Source: Kribbella soli (GTDB lineage Bacteria; Actinomycetota; Actinomycetes; Propionibacteriales; Kribbellaceae). Taken from it: a stretch of DNA of 64,000 bases. The stretch is taken from NCBI RefSeq assembly GCF_004331345.1, contig NZ_SJJZ01000001.1, positions 1,860,001 to 1,924,000 of the forward strand. The letters run 5' to 3'. The notes under the pieces are model-generated. The model worked only from the letters and a program-made list of their open reading frames with translations, did not search any database and had not been told where the DNA came from. The position numbers were made by a program, and so were the translations under genes. Below, one piece after another: positions 10,108 to 18,451 of this stretch (position 1 is its first letter; each line of letters begins with the position of its first letter).

Positions 10108-10668
10108 TCAGTCGATGGGGCGGAGTTCGTCGGCGTACGAGACGGAGACTCGGCGCAGTACGCCGTCCTTGACCGAGTACTGGCCCATGCGCCACAGGGG
10201 CGGACTGTAGGCGTGGACGGTGACGCTGCCCTTGTCGAGGCCGACGACGCGGTGGATGTGGTCCGGGCCGAAGCCGTACACGTCGCCGGCTTCGATCTCG
10301 GTCTCGACCGACTCGACGCCGATGGCCAAGTTGTGCTCGACGAGCTTGCCGCGGGCGACCGCGACCGCGCCGGAGGACACGTCGTGGTCGTGCCAGCCGG
10401 TGTCGTTGACCGGGGTCCAGCAGATCAGCCAGACGTCGACGTTGGCGTCGCGGTGCAGCGAGGCGAAGACGCGCTCGTCGTCGCTGTAGGCGACCTTGTC
10501 CTCCCACAGGTGTGGCTGCGCCGCGAGGCCGCCGGCCAGCTCGGCCAGCTCGTCAGGGGTGAGATCACGTCCCGGAAGGTTGTCGAGCGACAGACAGTTG
10601 TTGAGCTCCACGAGCCGGCTGGCCTGGCGCGCCGGGACGTTGGGTACGTCGATTGGCTGAGCAGTCAC
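10108..10668 (-). CDS. Cysteine dioxygenase-like cupin
   Basis: A 186-residue cupin of the cysteine dioxygenase type I group. Metal-binding His93 and His95 sit in GWHDHDVSSGAVAVARG, a further His at 137/139 in GPDHIHRV, and the family Tyr153 in VHAYSPP. Such enzymes oxidise a thiol (cysteine, or 3-mercaptopropionate and relatives) to the sulfinate with an Fe(II) centre. The start overlaps the end of the amidohydrolase gene by 4 bases, so they form one operon facing a LacI regulator. The substrate is unknown. Confidence 0.85.
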   Translation of the reverse strand: MTAQPIDVPNVPARQASRLVELNNCLSLDNLPGRDLTPDELAELAGGLAAQPHLWEDKVAYSDDERVFASLHRDANVDVWLICWTPVNDTGWHDHDVSSGAVAVARGKLVEHNLAIGVESVETEIEAGDVYGFGPDHIHRVVGLDKGSVTVHAYSPPLWRMGQYSVKDGVLRRVSVSYADELRPID

Positions 10669-11567
10669 TGCACTCCCCTCTCAGGAGTAGATGTACCGGA
10701 GCCGAAGAGCAGCCGGTGTGGATTGTCGTGGCGGATCACCGCGGTCGCGGCATCGCCTTGGCGGAGTTCGACGGTGTCGGCGTACGGCCGGTCGGTGCCG
10801 TGCACGACCTGGTCGATGCCGAGCACCCGCGCGACCGCGTCGATCCCTTGCGGGCCGTAGCTCGAGGTGTCGACGTACAGGTTCGGGTCGATGGTGCCGA
10901 GCCGGCCGCCGCGCGCGGCCAGCCGCTCGTGGTGCACGGGCGCGAGACCAGCGGCGGCAACGAAGCACAAGCGGAGATCCGGGTACGAGCGTCGCCCGCC
11001 GAAGGCATGCCACGCCCACCAGGCCGCCTGCAACTGCGCCGTGTAGTCGACGACCGGCGCCCACCACCCCGGCGCCTCGGTCGGTCGCGCCGTACCGGGG
11101 TGCACCAGGATCGGTCTGTTTGCCCGCTCGGCGACGCGCAGCAGCTCCGCCTGCGCCTCCCAACCGACGGGTGAAGCAAGCACATGTGCCGGCAGTTGCA
11201 GTCCCAGGAATCCCTTGTTCAGAAGGGATTCCAGCCCGGCAACATCAGGCTCGAGCAGATCGACGGAAGCCCACGCGCGGAACGGCTTCGGGAACTCCGC
11301 GGCCCCGTCGTGCCAGGCCGCGAGCAGCTCCGCATCCCCGAGCTCCTCGACACCGAGCGGACTCGACAGTGACACCGCGGCCAGCGTCGTACCGGAGTCC
11401 TGCTCCAGCGCGACCCGCTTGCCGAGCTCGTGCGCGGCAGGATCCACGTCGTACGGCGCCTCGCACGTGGTGTGCAGCGTCCAGCCGTCGAGGTACGGCG
11501 GCTCGCGGCGGGCCCGGAGCCGGTCGACGAAAGCTTCCGGCCAGAGGTGCTGGTGGACGTCGATCAT
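10665..11567 (-). CDS. Amidohydrolase (TIM-barrel metal hydrolase)
   Basis: A 300-residue amidohydrolase-2 family protein. It opens with MIDVHQHLWPE, whose His5 and His7 are the HxH metal ligands, has a later His in RPILVHPGTARP, and ends with HGTDRPYAD, which supplies the catalytic Asp. Relatives act as decarboxylases or hydrolases on small ring acids or lactones; which applies here is unclear. It is first in a two-gene operon with the cysteine dioxygenase-like gene. Twin palindromes upstream suggest control by the divergent LacI regulator. Confidence 0.83.
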   Translation of the reverse strand: MIDVHQHLWPEAFVDRLRARREPPYLDGWTLHTTCEAPYDVDPAAHELGKRVALEQDSGTTLAAVSLSSPLGVEELGDAELLAAWHDGAAEFPKPFRAWASVDLLEPDVAGLESLLNKGFLGLQLPAHVLASPVGWEAQAELLRVAERANRPILVHPGTARPTEAPGWWAPVVDYTAQLQAAWWAWHAFGGRRSYPDLRLCFVAAAGLAPVHHERLAARGGRLGTIDPNLYVDTSSYGPQGIDAVARVLGIDQVVHGTDRPYADTVELRQGDAATAVIRHDNPHRLLFGSGTSTPERGVQ

Positions 11568-11597
11568 CGGCCCCTCCCCTCGCCTGTTTGATCAGAT

Positions 11598-11633
11598 TGA
11601 AGCGCTTCAGGATGATTAGAGTGAAGCGCTTCA
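11598..11633. promoter_or_regulatory. Twin LacI-type operators
   Basis: Two identical perfect palindromes, TGAAGCGCTTCA at 11598-11609 and 11622-11633, lie 24 bp apart centre to centre in the intergenic region between the amidohydrolase and the lacI-type gene. A CG-centred palindrome is the standard LacI-family site. The pair should let the regulator control both its own gene and the amidohydrolase operon. Confidence 0.8.
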
Positions 11634-11683
11634 ATGGCCTGTCTGTCAAGTTTCTGTCCGCGGCGGCGGCTAGGGTCGTGGAC

Positions 11684-12691
11684 ATGTCCGGAACCAGCCG
11701 GAGGCCGACCCTCAAGGACATCGCCGCCGAGACCGGGCTCTCGATGGCCGCTGTGTCGTATGCACTGCGCGGCCTGCACGGCACACCCGAGACCCGGCAG
11801 CGGGTCCAGGACTCCGCCGACCGCCTCGGCTACCAGGCCGATCCGGTCGCCCGCGCGCTCGCCTCCGGCCGCAGCGGCTCCATCGGCGTGCTCTGCGCCT
11901 CGCTCGAGGACCTCTGGCAGCAACGCGTCGCGGCCGCGCTCGGCCGCGAGCTCCTCGCCCCGGACCGGAACGCCTGGATCATCGACTCGGCCGGCGACGC
12001 CGACCGTCAGCTCGAGCTCGCCCAGCACCTGGTCGACCACCGCGCCGACGCGATCGTGGTGATCCCGATCGACCCGGCCGCGAAGGCCTGGGCCGAGATC
12101 GCCCGGCAGGCGCCGGTGATCGCGATCGGCGACGCGCTGCCCGGCGCGAAGGCGAAGTCCGAGGTGATCCTGGACAACGAGTCCGGCGTGAGTACGGCGC
12201 TGCGCCGCCTGTCCGACGCCGGCCACCGGGACATCGCCGTACTGAGTCCGACCCGCCGCCTCGAAGTGGAGCGCCCCGCCGAGGGGATCGCTCAGCGCGT
12301 GGCGGCCGACCTCGGCCTGAAGATCAGCCTGCTGCAATGCCCGCACGACCTGGCCGGCGCGACCGCCGTCGCCCGGACGCTGCTCTCCGACACCGCGCGC
12401 CCGACCGGCATCCTCGCCCTCGCCGACTCGATGGCCTTCGGGGTGTACGCCGCCAGCCGCGAGCTCGGCCTGCGCATCCCGGACGACCTGTCGCTGCTCG
12501 GGTACGACGACCAGCCGATGTCCCAGCTGCTCACGCCGCCGCTGTCGACCTTCCACTGGCCCCTCGAAGACCTGGTCAGCCACGTCGTCTCCCGCGTGAC
12601 GTCCGCCGTTGACACCAACCGCCGAGTCCGCCGGACCACGCTCACGCCGACCCTGATCGAGCGCGGCTCGGTCGCCGCCCCGCCCAACTGA
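11684..12691 (+). CDS. LacI-family transcriptional regulator
   Basis: A 335-residue regulator. The N-terminal helix-turn-helix with hinge helix reads TLKDIAAETGLSMAAVSYAL, and the remainder is a periplasmic-binding-protein-like effector domain (SIGVLCASLEDLW, YDDQPMSQLLTPPLSTFHWP). Start chosen at the ATG at 11684, just before the HTH. It is divergent from the amidohydrolase/cupin operon, with two perfect palindromes between them, so it is very likely their local repressor. The effector is unknown; most family members bind a sugar, but the operon does not look like sugar metabolism. Confidence 0.93.
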   Translation: MSGTSRRPTLKDIAAETGLSMAAVSYALRGLHGTPETRQRVQDSADRLGYQADPVARALASGRSGSIGVLCASLEDLWQQRVAAALGRELLAPDRNAWIIDSAGDADRQLELAQHLVDHRADAIVVIPIDPAAKAWAEIARQAPVIAIGDALPGAKAKSEVILDNESGVSTALRRLSDAGHRDIAVLSPTRRLEVERPAEGIAQRVAADLGLKISLLQCPHDLAGATAVARTLLSDTARPTGILALADSMAFGVYAASRELGLRIPDDLSLLGYDDQPMSQLLTPPLSTFHWPLEDLVSHVVSRVTSAVDTNRRVRRTTLTPTLIERGSVAAPPN

Positions 12692-12753
12692 GCGAGACGG
12701 CGACTTAAGCGCGACAGGTTCCACGCCCTCGAAACTAAACTAACCCACTAGAC

Positions 12754-12816
12754 TTACTTCCCGTTGTCCATGATCCGGACAGCCGGCTCATCCCGCCCCA
12801 CCTCAACGGTGCTCAC
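12754..12816 (-). pseudogene. 20-codon remnant following the SDR fragment
   Basis: A GTG at 12816 overlaps the stop of the SDR fragment (GTGA) and reads VSTVEVGRDEPAVRIMDNGK before TAA. The coupling suggests that this was the next gene of an SDR operon, now cut short. The wording around RIMDNG is reminiscent of small CDGSH-type iron-sulfur proteins, but 20 residues are too few to be sure. It could also be a meaningless short frame. Confidence 0.35.
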
Positions 12817-12988
12817 GGTTTGATGCCGTTCAGGCCGACGGCGGTGGTGAGGATGCGGTCGCGCAGGGCGGCGGGGAGCTTCGGGAGGATGCTGCCGAGG
12901 GTGCGGGCCTCGGCTACGGCGTACCGGCGTTTGGGGCGGCGCGCTTCGACTGCGCGGACGATGACCTCGGCGACCTTGTCCACCGGAC
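12813..12988 (-). pseudogene. C-terminal fragment of a short-chain dehydrogenase
   Basis: The minus strand reads GLPGPVDKVAEVIVRAVEAR followed by RPKRRYAVAEARTLGSILPK and ends LNGIKP at a TGA at 12813. This matches the usual tail of classical short-chain dehydrogenases (EKVAxxIVRAVEARRPRxRY). Everything upstream, including the cofactor motif and the YxxxK site, is missing. The break lies at about 12986-12992, exactly where a PadR gene on the other strand also begins abruptly. Confidence 0.7.
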
Positions 12989-13486
12989 CGGGCAGACCTG
13001 GCTCGGCGGTTCACCGAGGTTCTCGGTTCGATCTGGCCGGCGCAGCACCCGAAGATCCACGCCGAGCTGAACAAGCTCGCCGTCGAGGGACTGGTCGAGG
13101 TCGAGAGCGAGGGACCGCGGCGACGGAAGGCGTACCGGATCACCGACGCCGGCGTGACCGAGGTGAAGCGCTGGCTGACCGAGGTCGACGTCGACCACAC
13201 CATGCGGCTGCAACTGCTACTGCGGTCACTGTTCTTCTGGATGATGGACACCGACGAACTACAACGCCACCTCGAGTCGGAAGCGCAGTACTACCGCCAA
13301 CTGGCCGACCAGTACCGCGACTACGCCGCCCGCAAGGACCGCGGCGAATTCGGCTACAGCGAACAGACCCAGTCGATCCGCGTCACGATCGAGGCCGGCG
13401 TCCGCCTCTACACAGCCCTGGCCGACTGGGCCGACTGGGCCCAAACAGTTCCCCCCGCCAAGCCCACCCCACCCCCCAAACCCTGA
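12986..13486 (+). pseudogene. PadR-family regulator lacking its N terminus
   Basis: From about 12986 the plus strand reads DLARRFTEVLGSIWPAQHPK, IHAELNKLAVEGLVEVESEG, then the PadR C-terminal helical domain to a stop at 13484-13486 (FGYSEQTQSIRVTIEAGVRL, YTALADWADWAQ). Intact PadR proteins have about 20 more residues before this (the first helix of the winged HTH) and a start codon; here the frame runs into SDR-like sequence instead. Internal starts exist (for example near 13154) but would drop the whole DNA-binding wing, so I call it broken. Confidence 0.75.
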
Positions 13487-13543
13487 CGCCCACACCCCAG
13501 CCACACACCCACCCCGCACCTACCGCGCCTGCCAACCGAAACA

Positions 13544-13623
13544 CGAGGGGATATCCACTCGCGTTGTGGGTTCTCCCCTCGTACACCAGCAGAGAACCCA
13601 CCACAGCAGGGGATATCCCCTCG
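13544..13623. repeat. 80-bp near-perfect palindrome
   Basis: Arms of 32 bp, 13544-13575 and 13592-13623, match at 27 positions when one is complemented; the 16-nt centre starts CCCTCGTACACC. Each arm starts with CGAGGGGATATCC and ends with GTGGGTTCTC. The outer GGGATATCC core is itself palindromic. It lies 57 bp past the PadR remnant and could be a strong hairpin terminator, a miniature mobile element, or a protein-binding site. Confidence 0.6.
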
Positions 13624-13722
13624 CGTGAATGATCCCGCGGGTCGGTGGGTGGGTGGCGCGGGTGGGTCGGCGGCGCGGGTAAGTCGGTGGAGCGGGTGGG
13701 TAGCGCGGGGGGGAAATGCCGG

Positions 13723-13754
13723 AAGGCCGGTCGAGCGGGTGCTCGGCCGGCCTT
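13723..13754 (-). terminator. Hairpin terminator after the M36 peptidase gene
   Basis: AAGGCCGG, one unpaired base, CGAGC, a GGGT loop, GCTCG, one unpaired base and CCGGCCTT form a 13-bp stem. It lies 16 bases past the M36 stop codon. Downstream on the minus strand the transcript reads CCGGCATTTCCCCCCC, so there is only a short T-run. Confidence 0.6.
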
Positions 13755-13770
13755 CTCGGGGGGTACTGCG

Positions 13771-16698
13771 TTACTTGGTGCCGAAGACCTGGACTTCGGT
13801 CAGGTCGGTGAAGCTGCAACCGCTGGTGGTGCTGCCGGGGCAGGTGGTGGAGAAGTCCGGGACCTGCGGGCTGAGCATCCAGAAGCGCACGTACTGGACG
13901 CCGGTCGTGTTGCCGCTCGGGGTGAGCAGGTTGTACTTGCCCTGGTTGGCGGTGGTGAAGGTGCCCTCCTGAGCGGTCGCCCAGGTGGTGCCGTCGGCCG
14001 AGGTCTCGATCTTGTACTGGCCGGTCGACGCCGTGCCCGAGTCACCACAGGTGGCTGACGGGTCCACGTTGAACGAGCTGATGTTGACCTTCGCCGGCAG
14101 CTTGATGTCGACGTGCTTCGGGACCATCGTGCCCGTCGGCGTGCCGTTGTCGTCACCCGTGGTGCTGCCCCAACCGGTGCCCTGGGCGTTGTCGATCGCA
14201 CCGCCCGGACCGCAACCGAAGTCGCTGTAGTCCGGACCGTTGAAGCCGGCAACCGTTCCGCCACCGGAGGAGGCGGCCCAGTTGCGGCGCGGAACGAAGT
14301 TCGCCTGAGCGCCGGCGCTGACCTTGACGGGCTGGACGAGCAGCTCGTAGCCCGGAGCGGACACGACGACCTTCGGGTAGGTGCCCGGCGCAACGCCGGT
14401 GATCGTGTACTTGCCGGTCGCGTCGGTCGAGCCCGCGTAGTCACCCGCGTAGCCGGAGGAGTGACCGCCGACGTACACGAGCGCGCCGGCCACCGGAGCA
14501 CCGGTGTCCTTGTCCTTCACAGTGCCGGTGAGCGACGTGGTCGCACCTGTCGGCGGCTTGTGGAAGTCCTCGGCCGGGTAGGCGTCGCCGCCGTCGACGA
14601 CACCGGCGTACCAGCCCATGCCGCGGTTGGCGAAGACGGTCCAGATGATGTCGGCGTTCTTGCCGCCGCTGGCGACCAGGTCGGCCTGGACGATCGCGTT
14701 GCGCATGTCGAGCATCGTCGGGTCGGCCGGCGACAGCTCCATCGCGCGGGTGATGATGCTCATCGAGTAGGCGCGACCGAACCGCTCGCGCAGGTCCCAC
14801 AGGGTCTGGGCCCAGACCTCACCGGAGGAGTGCACCTCCGGCCCGCGGGAACCGATGGTCGGGAAGTCGCCGTACGTGTAGCCGCCCTTGGCGCCGTTCG
14901 CCTTGACGCAGTTCGGGCTCACGGCCTTCACGCGGCAGTCGATCGCCTGGGTACGGAACAGGTCGCCGTGCGAGACGTACTTGCCCTCGAGGACCTCACC
15001 AGCAGCGGTGGTGTCCTTCTCCAGGCCGTGCGAGACCAGGTAGTCCATCGCGTAGAAGTCGCTCCACGCCTCGCCCATCGAGCCGGCCTGGATGCTGTTC
15101 AGCGTCGAGTTGCCGGTGGCGTCGACGACCAGGCGGTTCGACAGACCGTGGGTGTACTCGTGGTACAGGATGCTGGCGTCGTTGGCGCCGCTGGCCGGGA
15201 CCCACGGCTCCTGCTCGTCGGACTTGCCCGGCGAGTGCCACAGGTACATCTGCATGGTCGGCGAGGTGCCGTCCGGCGGCGTCGACATGTTCGCGTTGTC
15301 GTCGTGGTTGGCGTCGGGTCCGCCGTTCGCACCGGTGGCCGCACCGTCGAGGGCGTTCAGGTGCACCGGGTCGCCGCCCGCGGTGTCGAACGAGCCGGCC
15401 GCCGGGGTGAAGCTGATCGGCGCCTTCGCCAGCCAGTCGTGGAAGTTGCTCGCCAGGTAGAAAGCGTTCGTGACGTCCTGGTTCAGGTTGGTCTTCCAGG
15501 AGTCGGGCTTCGCCGGGTCCCAGGTGCAGATGAACGAGGTCGAGCAGAACGACGACGCGTTCGGGAAGCTGGTCAGCTTGTACTCGGCGCCGGTCTTGGT
15601 GCCGGGCACCTTGACCGTCTCACCGGCGTTCGGCTGGTTGTCGTCGTTGACGTCCGCGAAGGCGGCGACCGACGTACCTTCCAGGAGGGTCTTGGCGTTC
15701 TTCGGCAGCCACTTGTTGTAGATCAGGTTCTCGACCCGCTGCGTGCCGCCCTTCGCGGCGCCCGGGTAGTTGTCCTGCACCAGCGCGTCGCCGTTGCCCT
15801 CGCTGACCAGGTCCTTGCGGTACAGCGTGGCACCGGTCTGGGCGTCGACGACGTGGCTGTAGATCTTGGTGCCACCGGAGTTGGTGTAGGTCAGCCAGCC
15901 CTTACGGAGCCCGTCGGCGGTGTGGAACCACACCTCCTTGGCGGTGTCTCCGTTGCTCCACTTGGTGCTCACGCCGGACGTGGTCGCGGTCGCGGACTTC
16001 GTCGTACCACCGGCGTCCTGGATCGCGGCGCTACGGGCGCCCGCGGCGGTGACCTTCGGCGTCGCGACGGCGGACCGGCTCTGCGCGGCGGTGGCGAGGC
16101 CGGAGACCGGCGAGCCCATCACCGAGATCAGCTGGCCGTTCTTGGTGACGTTGGCCTTCAGGCCGTTGCCGAACACCTCGACGCCGTCGACGACCTGCGA
16201 CCAGAAGATGTGGTGGGTGCCGAGATCGTCGACGTAGTCCTTGCGCAGCTTCAGCGTGCCGAGGTCGGCGTCGGAGAGCTTGAAGATCTCCGGGTGCGCC
16301 TTGACGTAGCCGAGGGCAACGTCCGTGGCCTTCTTCGCGCTCTTGCCGGTGAGGAAGCCGTTCAGCTTGGTGACCTGCGCCGGCGTGCCGGTGTTCGGGT
16401 CGACCTCGACGACGCCCTGAGTACCGAGCGAGTCGCGGTACTTCTTCGCGGCGGCCGTCTCCTTGCCCTCGACCTTCGCGGAGCGGGCATAGGTGGTACG
16501 GGCGTTCGGCGTCCGGGCGTCGAAGTTGCCCTTGCGGTCCTTACCGGCGCTCTGCTCGGCCTGCGCGGGTTTCTTGCCCTCGGCACCGGCGTTCTGAGCA
16601 GCGTCCGCGCCACCGCCGGCAGTCATGGCCAGCACGGTGGCGGCCGCGGAGACGGCTGAGACTGCTATGAGCCCCCGCCCTCTGCGTGATGTTGTCAC
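13771..16698 (-). CDS. Secreted M36-family metallopeptidase (fungalysin-like)
   Basis: A 975-residue secreted zinc protease. It has a signal peptide (SRRGRGLIAVSAVSAAATVL, then AMTAGGGADAA), a propeptide, the M36 catalytic domain with HEYTH at residues 513-517 and a downstream GEAWSDFYAMDYLV supplying the third zinc ligand, then a carboxypeptidase-regulatory-like beta domain (TGTVKDKDTGAPVAGALVYV, about 720-800) and a C-terminal discoidin-like domain (about 810-975). It should degrade extracellular protein. It stands alone, separated from the upstream peptidase gene by a strong hairpin. Start at the ATG giving MTTSRRGRG. Confidence 0.92.
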   Translation of the reverse strand: MTTSRRGRGLIAVSAVSAAATVLAMTAGGGADAAQNAGAEGKKPAQAEQSAGKDRKGNFDARTPNARTTYARSAKVEGKETAAAKKYRDSLGTQGVVEVDPNTGTPAQVTKLNGFLTGKSAKKATDVALGYVKAHPEIFKLSDADLGTLKLRKDYVDDLGTHHIFWSQVVDGVEVFGNGLKANVTKNGQLISVMGSPVSGLATAAQSRSAVATPKVTAAGARSAAIQDAGGTTKSATATTSGVSTKWSNGDTAKEVWFHTADGLRKGWLTYTNSGGTKIYSHVVDAQTGATLYRKDLVSEGNGDALVQDNYPGAAKGGTQRVENLIYNKWLPKNAKTLLEGTSVAAFADVNDDNQPNAGETVKVPGTKTGAEYKLTSFPNASSFCSTSFICTWDPAKPDSWKTNLNQDVTNAFYLASNFHDWLAKAPISFTPAAGSFDTAGGDPVHLNALDGAATGANGGPDANHDDNANMSTPPDGTSPTMQMYLWHSPGKSDEQEPWVPASGANDASILYHEYTHGLSNRLVVDATGNSTLNSIQAGSMGEAWSDFYAMDYLVSHGLEKDTTAAGEVLEGKYVSHGDLFRTQAIDCRVKAVSPNCVKANGAKGGYTYGDFPTIGSRGPEVHSSGEVWAQTLWDLRERFGRAYSMSIITRAMELSPADPTMLDMRNAIVQADLVASGGKNADIIWTVFANRGMGWYAGVVDGGDAYPAEDFHKPPTGATTSLTGTVKDKDTGAPVAGALVYVGGHSSGYAGDYAGSTDATGKYTITGVAPGTYPKVVVSAPGYELLVQPVKVSAGAQANFVPRRNWAASSGGGTVAGFNGPDYSDFGCGPGGAIDNAQGTGWGSTTGDDNGTPTGTMVPKHVDIKLPAKVNISSFNVDPSATCGDSGTASTGQYKIETSADGTTWATAQEGTFTTANQGKYNLLTPSGNTTGVQYVRFWMLSPQVPDFSTTCPGSTTSGCSFTDLTEVQVFGTK

Positions 16699-16843
16699 AG
16701 CAAATCTCCATCAAGTTCGTGTTCGCGGGTCGCCCTCCACGCCCCGTCCCCGGGGGCCGACCTTAAGCCTGCGGAAGGGTCCGGGGAAGAGAAATCACCG
16801 GAATGTCGCGGAGTCGAGGGTTGTCCTTCGTGCTCGGAACAGT

Positions 16844-16894
16844 ACCGCTAGTGACCGGAAGGTTGCACGTAGCCACGGACCGGTCACTAGCGGT
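16844..16894 (-). terminator. 15-bp perfect hairpin after the S53 peptidase gene
   Basis: ACCGCTAGTGACCGG (16844-16858) and its exact complement (16880-16894) surround a 21-nt loop, starting 11 bases past the S53 stop. It sits between two co-directional secreted-protease genes and most likely ends the first transcript. Confidence 0.6.
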
Positions 16895-16905
16895 GTCTCA
16901 CAAGG

Positions 16906-18117
16906 TCAGAATGCTCCGGCGCCGTTCGGCGTACCGAGGCCGGTCGGACCGTCCCAACCGGCGCGGGCATTGCACCACTGGGTTGTCGGGCAGGAGCCGT
17001 TGCTGCCGCTCGTCACGTCGAACAGCGAACCCGGGTGGGCGTACGGCAACGCGTTCGCGTACCCGGCCGTGTTGCCGGACAGCGCGTAGACCGAGGCGAT
17101 GATCGGCGCGGCCTCACTCGTACCGCCGAACTGCGCCCAGGTCGAGGCCGTCTTGCTCGTCGGGTAGTAGATCGCCATGCCGCCCTTGGACGGATCGGCC
17201 GCCGCGGACACGTCGGCCATCGCACGCTTCGAGCACCCGGTGTCGAACGACGACGCGCCACTCAGAGCGGTGTTGTACGTCGAGCAGCCCGAGCCGGCGC
17301 CGTCCCAGACGCTCTCGCTCCAGCCCCGAGTGTTGCTCGCGGCAACCAACGACGTACCGCCGACGGCCGTCGTGTACGACGAGGACGCCGGGTAGCTGCC
17401 GCCCTGGTAGCCGTCGTCACCGGTGGACGCGGTGACCGCGATGCCCGGGTGGTTGTAGTAGCTGCCGTACGTCGCGTCGGACGCGTCGCCACCGCCGTAG
17501 CTGTTGGAGATGGCAACGACGCCCGGCTGCTTGGACGCGGTCACGACCGCTGCGCCGAGGTCGGCGAAGCTCGCCGAGTTGGCCTGGACGACGACGATCT
17601 TCGCGTCCGGCGCGGCAGCCGACACCGCGTCGACGTCGAGCGCCTGCTCACCGGCCCAACCGACGTTGAACCGCGGCAGCGACGTACCGCCGGTCTGGTT
17701 GATGACCTTCAGGCAGCCGTTGGCCGTCGTACACGCCGACAGGCCGAACTGCGAGCGGTAGACGCCGAGGTCGCGCTCCAGGTTCGGATAGCCGTAGGCG
17801 TCGACGATCGCGACCGTCCGGCCGCCGGCGCTCAGGCCGTTCAGCTTGTAGGCGTCACGCAGGCCGGTCGGGGTCAGACCGGTCGCCGGCGGCGTGGTGG
17901 ACGCGGGCGCAACGCCCTTGTCGTTCACCAGCTTGATCGCATTGCAGGCCGCGGTGTGAGCGGCCTTGGTCGCCGAGCAGACCTTGGCGGAATGCTTCCC
18001 GGCGGTGTAGGGGGTGGGCGCCGCGACGGCTCCCGATGCGCTCGAAACCGCTGCGGTCAGTCCGACGACGGCAAGTGCGCCGGCACTCAGGGCGGAGACG
18101 AGAATCCGTTGCCTCAA
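16906..18117 (-). CDS. Secreted S53-family serine-carboxyl peptidase (sedolisin-like)
   Basis: A 403-residue secreted protease. Signal peptide: RQRILVSALSAGALAVVGLT, then AAVSSASGAVA. Catalytic signatures of S53: the Glu/Asp pair in GEQALDVD (E-x3-D), the oxyanion Asp in SNSYGGGD, and the nucleophile Ser in GGTSEAAPI. I choose the TTG at 18117 as start because TCGAGGAG lies 5-6 nt before it and the signal peptide follows at once; the frame is open upstream but has no protein-like content. It lacks the large inhibitory propeptide typical of longer sedolisins. Confidence 0.85.
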   Translation of the reverse strand: MRQRILVSALSAGALAVVGLTAAVSSASGAVAAPTPYTAGKHSAKVCSATKAAHTAACNAIKLVNDKGVAPASTTPPATGLTPTGLRDAYKLNGLSAGGRTVAIVDAYGYPNLERDLGVYRSQFGLSACTTANGCLKVINQTGGTSLPRFNVGWAGEQALDVDAVSAAAPDAKIVVVQANSASFADLGAAVVTASKQPGVVAISNSYGGGDASDATYGSYYNHPGIAVTASTGDDGYQGGSYPASSSYTTAVGGTSLVAASNTRGWSESVWDGAGSGCSTYNTALSGASSFDTGCSKRAMADVSAAADPSKGGMAIYYPTSKTASTWAQFGGTSEAAPIIASVYALSGNTAGYANALPYAHPGSLFDVTSGSNGSCPTTQWCNARAGWDGPTGLGTPNGAGAF

Positions 18118-18451
18118 CTGGACTCCTCGAGGTTGGGGCAGGCCTCCGCAGGTGGTCCCGTTCGGGCCGGAGGGCGGAGGCCGGCTTGATTTGGGGGTGA
18201 TCGCATCGTGCGTCCGCCGGAGCACCGGAAGCCAGCGATCGGACCTCTGACAAATGTCATGGGCGGACCCATGACAACCACCCCGGCTGGACCAGAATTT
18301 GCGCGTGATCACAGGGTCACCGAGGGTGCGCCGGGCAGTGAAGGTTTCCCCCTGAGTTTCCGGGACGCCGACCCTTGACACGGTTTCAGCACCCGGGACT
18401 ATGCTGCCGGGATCTCTGAGAAATCGATTTCCCTGCCTGGAGGTTTCCGTT
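18118..18451. other. Divergent intergenic region between peptidase S53 and ABC importer
   Basis: No gene seen in these 334 bases. A candidate promoter for the importer operon is TTGACA (18375-18380) with TATGCT (18400-18405), spaced 19 bp. It is followed by the palindrome listed separately. Confidence 0.5.
18420..18431. promoter_or_regulatory. LacI-type operator before the ABC importer operon
   Basis: GAAATCGATTTC is a perfect 12-bp CG-centred palindrome, 15 bp downstream of the proposed TATGCT -10 box and 20 bp before the start codon of the binding-protein gene, a classic roadblock-repressor position. It differs from the TGAAGCGCTTCA sites at 11.6 kb, so another LacI-family protein encoded elsewhere probably binds here. 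Confidence 0.6.

Noticed and set aside
13154..13486. A 110-codon frame starting MTEVKRWLTEV as an intact gene
   Set aside because: It is the C-terminal part of PadR, without the HTH; the homologous sequence continues upstream to about 12986, so it is better described as a truncated PadR gene.
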